Shown here piece by piece: positions 62,741-64,000 of a stretch of 64,000 bases of DNA; within the stretch, counting starts at the first letter, position 1, and each line of letters starts with the position of its first letter. Source of the DNA: Owenia fusiformis. Its lineage: Eukaryota; Annelida; Polychaeta; Sabellida; Oweniidae. Location: contig CAIIXF020000012.1 in assembly GCA_903813345.2 (NCBI GenBank), forward strand, positions 33,122,572 through 33,186,571, given 5' to 3'. Made by a program: the position numbers and the translations under genes. Under the pieces are notes generated by a model. The model saw only the letters and a list, made by a program, of their open reading frames with translations. It was not told where the DNA came from and did not search any database.

Positions 62741-64000
62741 TTATATTCTTTTATGGAAGGTTCTATCTTGGGTCAACCTAGGTTCTATCCTGTGTCAACA
62801 TAGGTTCTATCTTGTGTCACAATTTAAAGGACTTGTTAAATTGTTTTATGAAAGGTTCTATCTTGTGTCGACCTAGGTTCTATCCTGTGTCAACATAGGT
62901 TCTATCTTGTGTCACAATTTAAAGTACTTGTTAAATTGTTTTATGAAAGGTTCTATCTTGTGTCGACCTAGGTTCTATCCTGTGTCAACATAGGTTCTAT
63001 CTTGTGTCACAATGTAAAGTACTTGTTAAATTGTTTTATGAAAGGTTCTATCTTGTGTCGACCTAGGTTCTATCTTGTGTCAACATAGATTCTATCTTGT
63101 GTCACGATTTAAAGTACGTGTTAAATTGTTTTATGAAAGGTTCTATCTTGTGTCGACCTAGGTTCTATCTTGTGTCAACATAGGTTCTATCTTGTGTCAC
63201 GATTTAAAGTACGTGTTATCTTGTTTTATGAAAGGTTTTATCTTGTGTCAGCCTAGGTTCTATCCTCTGTCAACATAGTTCTATCTTGTGGTACGATTCA
63301 AAGTACTTGTTATATTGTTTTATGAAAAGTTCTATCTTGTGTCAATCTAGGTTCTATCCTGTGTCAACATAGGTTCTATCTTGTGTCACAATTTAAGGTA
63401 CCTGTTATATTGTTTTATGAAAGGTTCTATCTTGTGTCAACATAGGTTCTATCCTGTGTCAAAATAGGTTATATCTTGTGTAACGATTTAAAGTACTTAT
63501 TATATTGTTTTATGAAAGGTTCTATCCTGTGTCAACATAGGTTCTATCTTGTGTCACAATTTAAAGTACCTGTTATATTGTTTTATGAAAGGTTCTATCT
63601 TGCGTCAACCTAGGTTCTATCCTGTGTCAAAATAGGTTATATCTTGTGTAACGATTTAAAGTACGTGTTAAATTGTTTTATGAAAGGTTCTATCTTGTGT
63701 CAACCTAGGTTCTATCCTGTGTCAACATAGGTTATATCTTGTGTCACGATTTAAAGTACGTGTTATATTGTTTTATGAAAGGTTCTATCTTGTGTCAACC
63801 TAAGTTCTATCCTGTGTCAACATAGGTTATATCTTGTGTCACGATTTAAAGTACGTGTTATATTGTTTTATGAAAGGTTCTATCTTGTGTCAACCTAGGT
63901 TCTATCCTGTGTCAACATAGGTTATATCTTGTGTCACGATTTAAAGTACGTGTTATATTGTTTTATGAAAGGTTCTATCTTGGGTCAACCTAGGTTCTAT
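62741..64000. repeat. 95-bp tandem array with ~22-bp sub-repeats, continuing past the window end
   Basis: TTGTTTTATGAAAGGTTC recurs with a period of 95 bases in the first units (62841, 62936, 63031), later units being somewhat shorter or longer. Within each unit, AGGTTCTATC(C/T)TGTGTCAACA is repeated two or three times. About 13 units are visible. Confidence 0.92.

Noticed and set aside
62741-64000. Possible CRISPR-like or coding repeat array
   Set aside because: No spacers, period 95 with sub-repeats; ordinary tandem array.

Overview
The window looks like a gene-poor, AT-rich, repeat-dense stretch of an invertebrate (probably marine) animal genome. The evidence is host genes with animal features (a 7-TM rhodopsin-class receptor, a CD39/GDA1 apyrase, two secreted helical paralogues with a spliced 5' end), several classes of animal transposons, megabase-style tandem arrays and a 500-N scaffold gap (21457-21956). 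The species cannot be fixed from the sequence alone.

Layout. 1-6.6 kb: inverted and ~180-bp tandem repeats interrupted by an intact Ngaro-type (DIRS-order) tyrosine-recombinase retrotransposon (1293-5899) with gag-like, RT-RNase H and recombinase ORFs and split direct repeats. 7.5-8.9 kb: first secreted helical (cephalotoxin-like, tentative) gene, minus strand. 9-15.9 kb: decayed repeats, including a 2.7-kb foldback element (12.83-15.52 kb) carrying a degenerate ORF fragment. 16.4-17.8 kb: single-exon NTPDase, minus strand. 18-25 kb: foldbacks, a 145-bp satellite, the gap and a minisatellite that runs up to the start of a GPCR gene (24971-26057, one-base frameshift in an A run). 26.9-31.0 kb: a Tc1/mariner-like non-autonomous element with three other elements nested in it; an uninterrupted relative lies at 35433-36294 and serves as an empty-site control. 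32.1-32.9 kb: 25-bp minisatellite. 33.2-34.5 kb: second secreted helical gene. 36.3-37.7 kb: another TA-flanked TIR element with a tRNA-like segment. 46.3-64 kb: many foldback/TIR elements, repeatedly carrying TGACGTCA palindromes, then a 95-bp tandem array that runs off the window end.

The most notable object is at 38362-46341: a 7,980-bp Polinton/Maverick-class virus-like element with ~525-bp terminal inverted repeats that begin AGT and end ACT, and a perfect 6-bp target duplication (TATTAT). It encodes a compact morphogenesis module on the minus strand (penton-like minor capsid protein, basic protein, double-jelly-roll major capsid protein, adenain-like protease, packaging ATPase, pX-like core protein, disordered protein), with 1-nt and 4-nt start/stop overlaps between neighbours. 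On the plus strand it has two small spliced genes (a tandem PC4-like protein and a secreted/membrane glycoprotein). It also carries a tRNA-Pro(UGG)-like gene. It has no protein-primed DNA polymerase B and no RVE integrase, the two hallmark replication genes of Polintons. The ends are intact, so it looks like a capsid-gene-only mini-Polinton that must be copied and integrated in trans.
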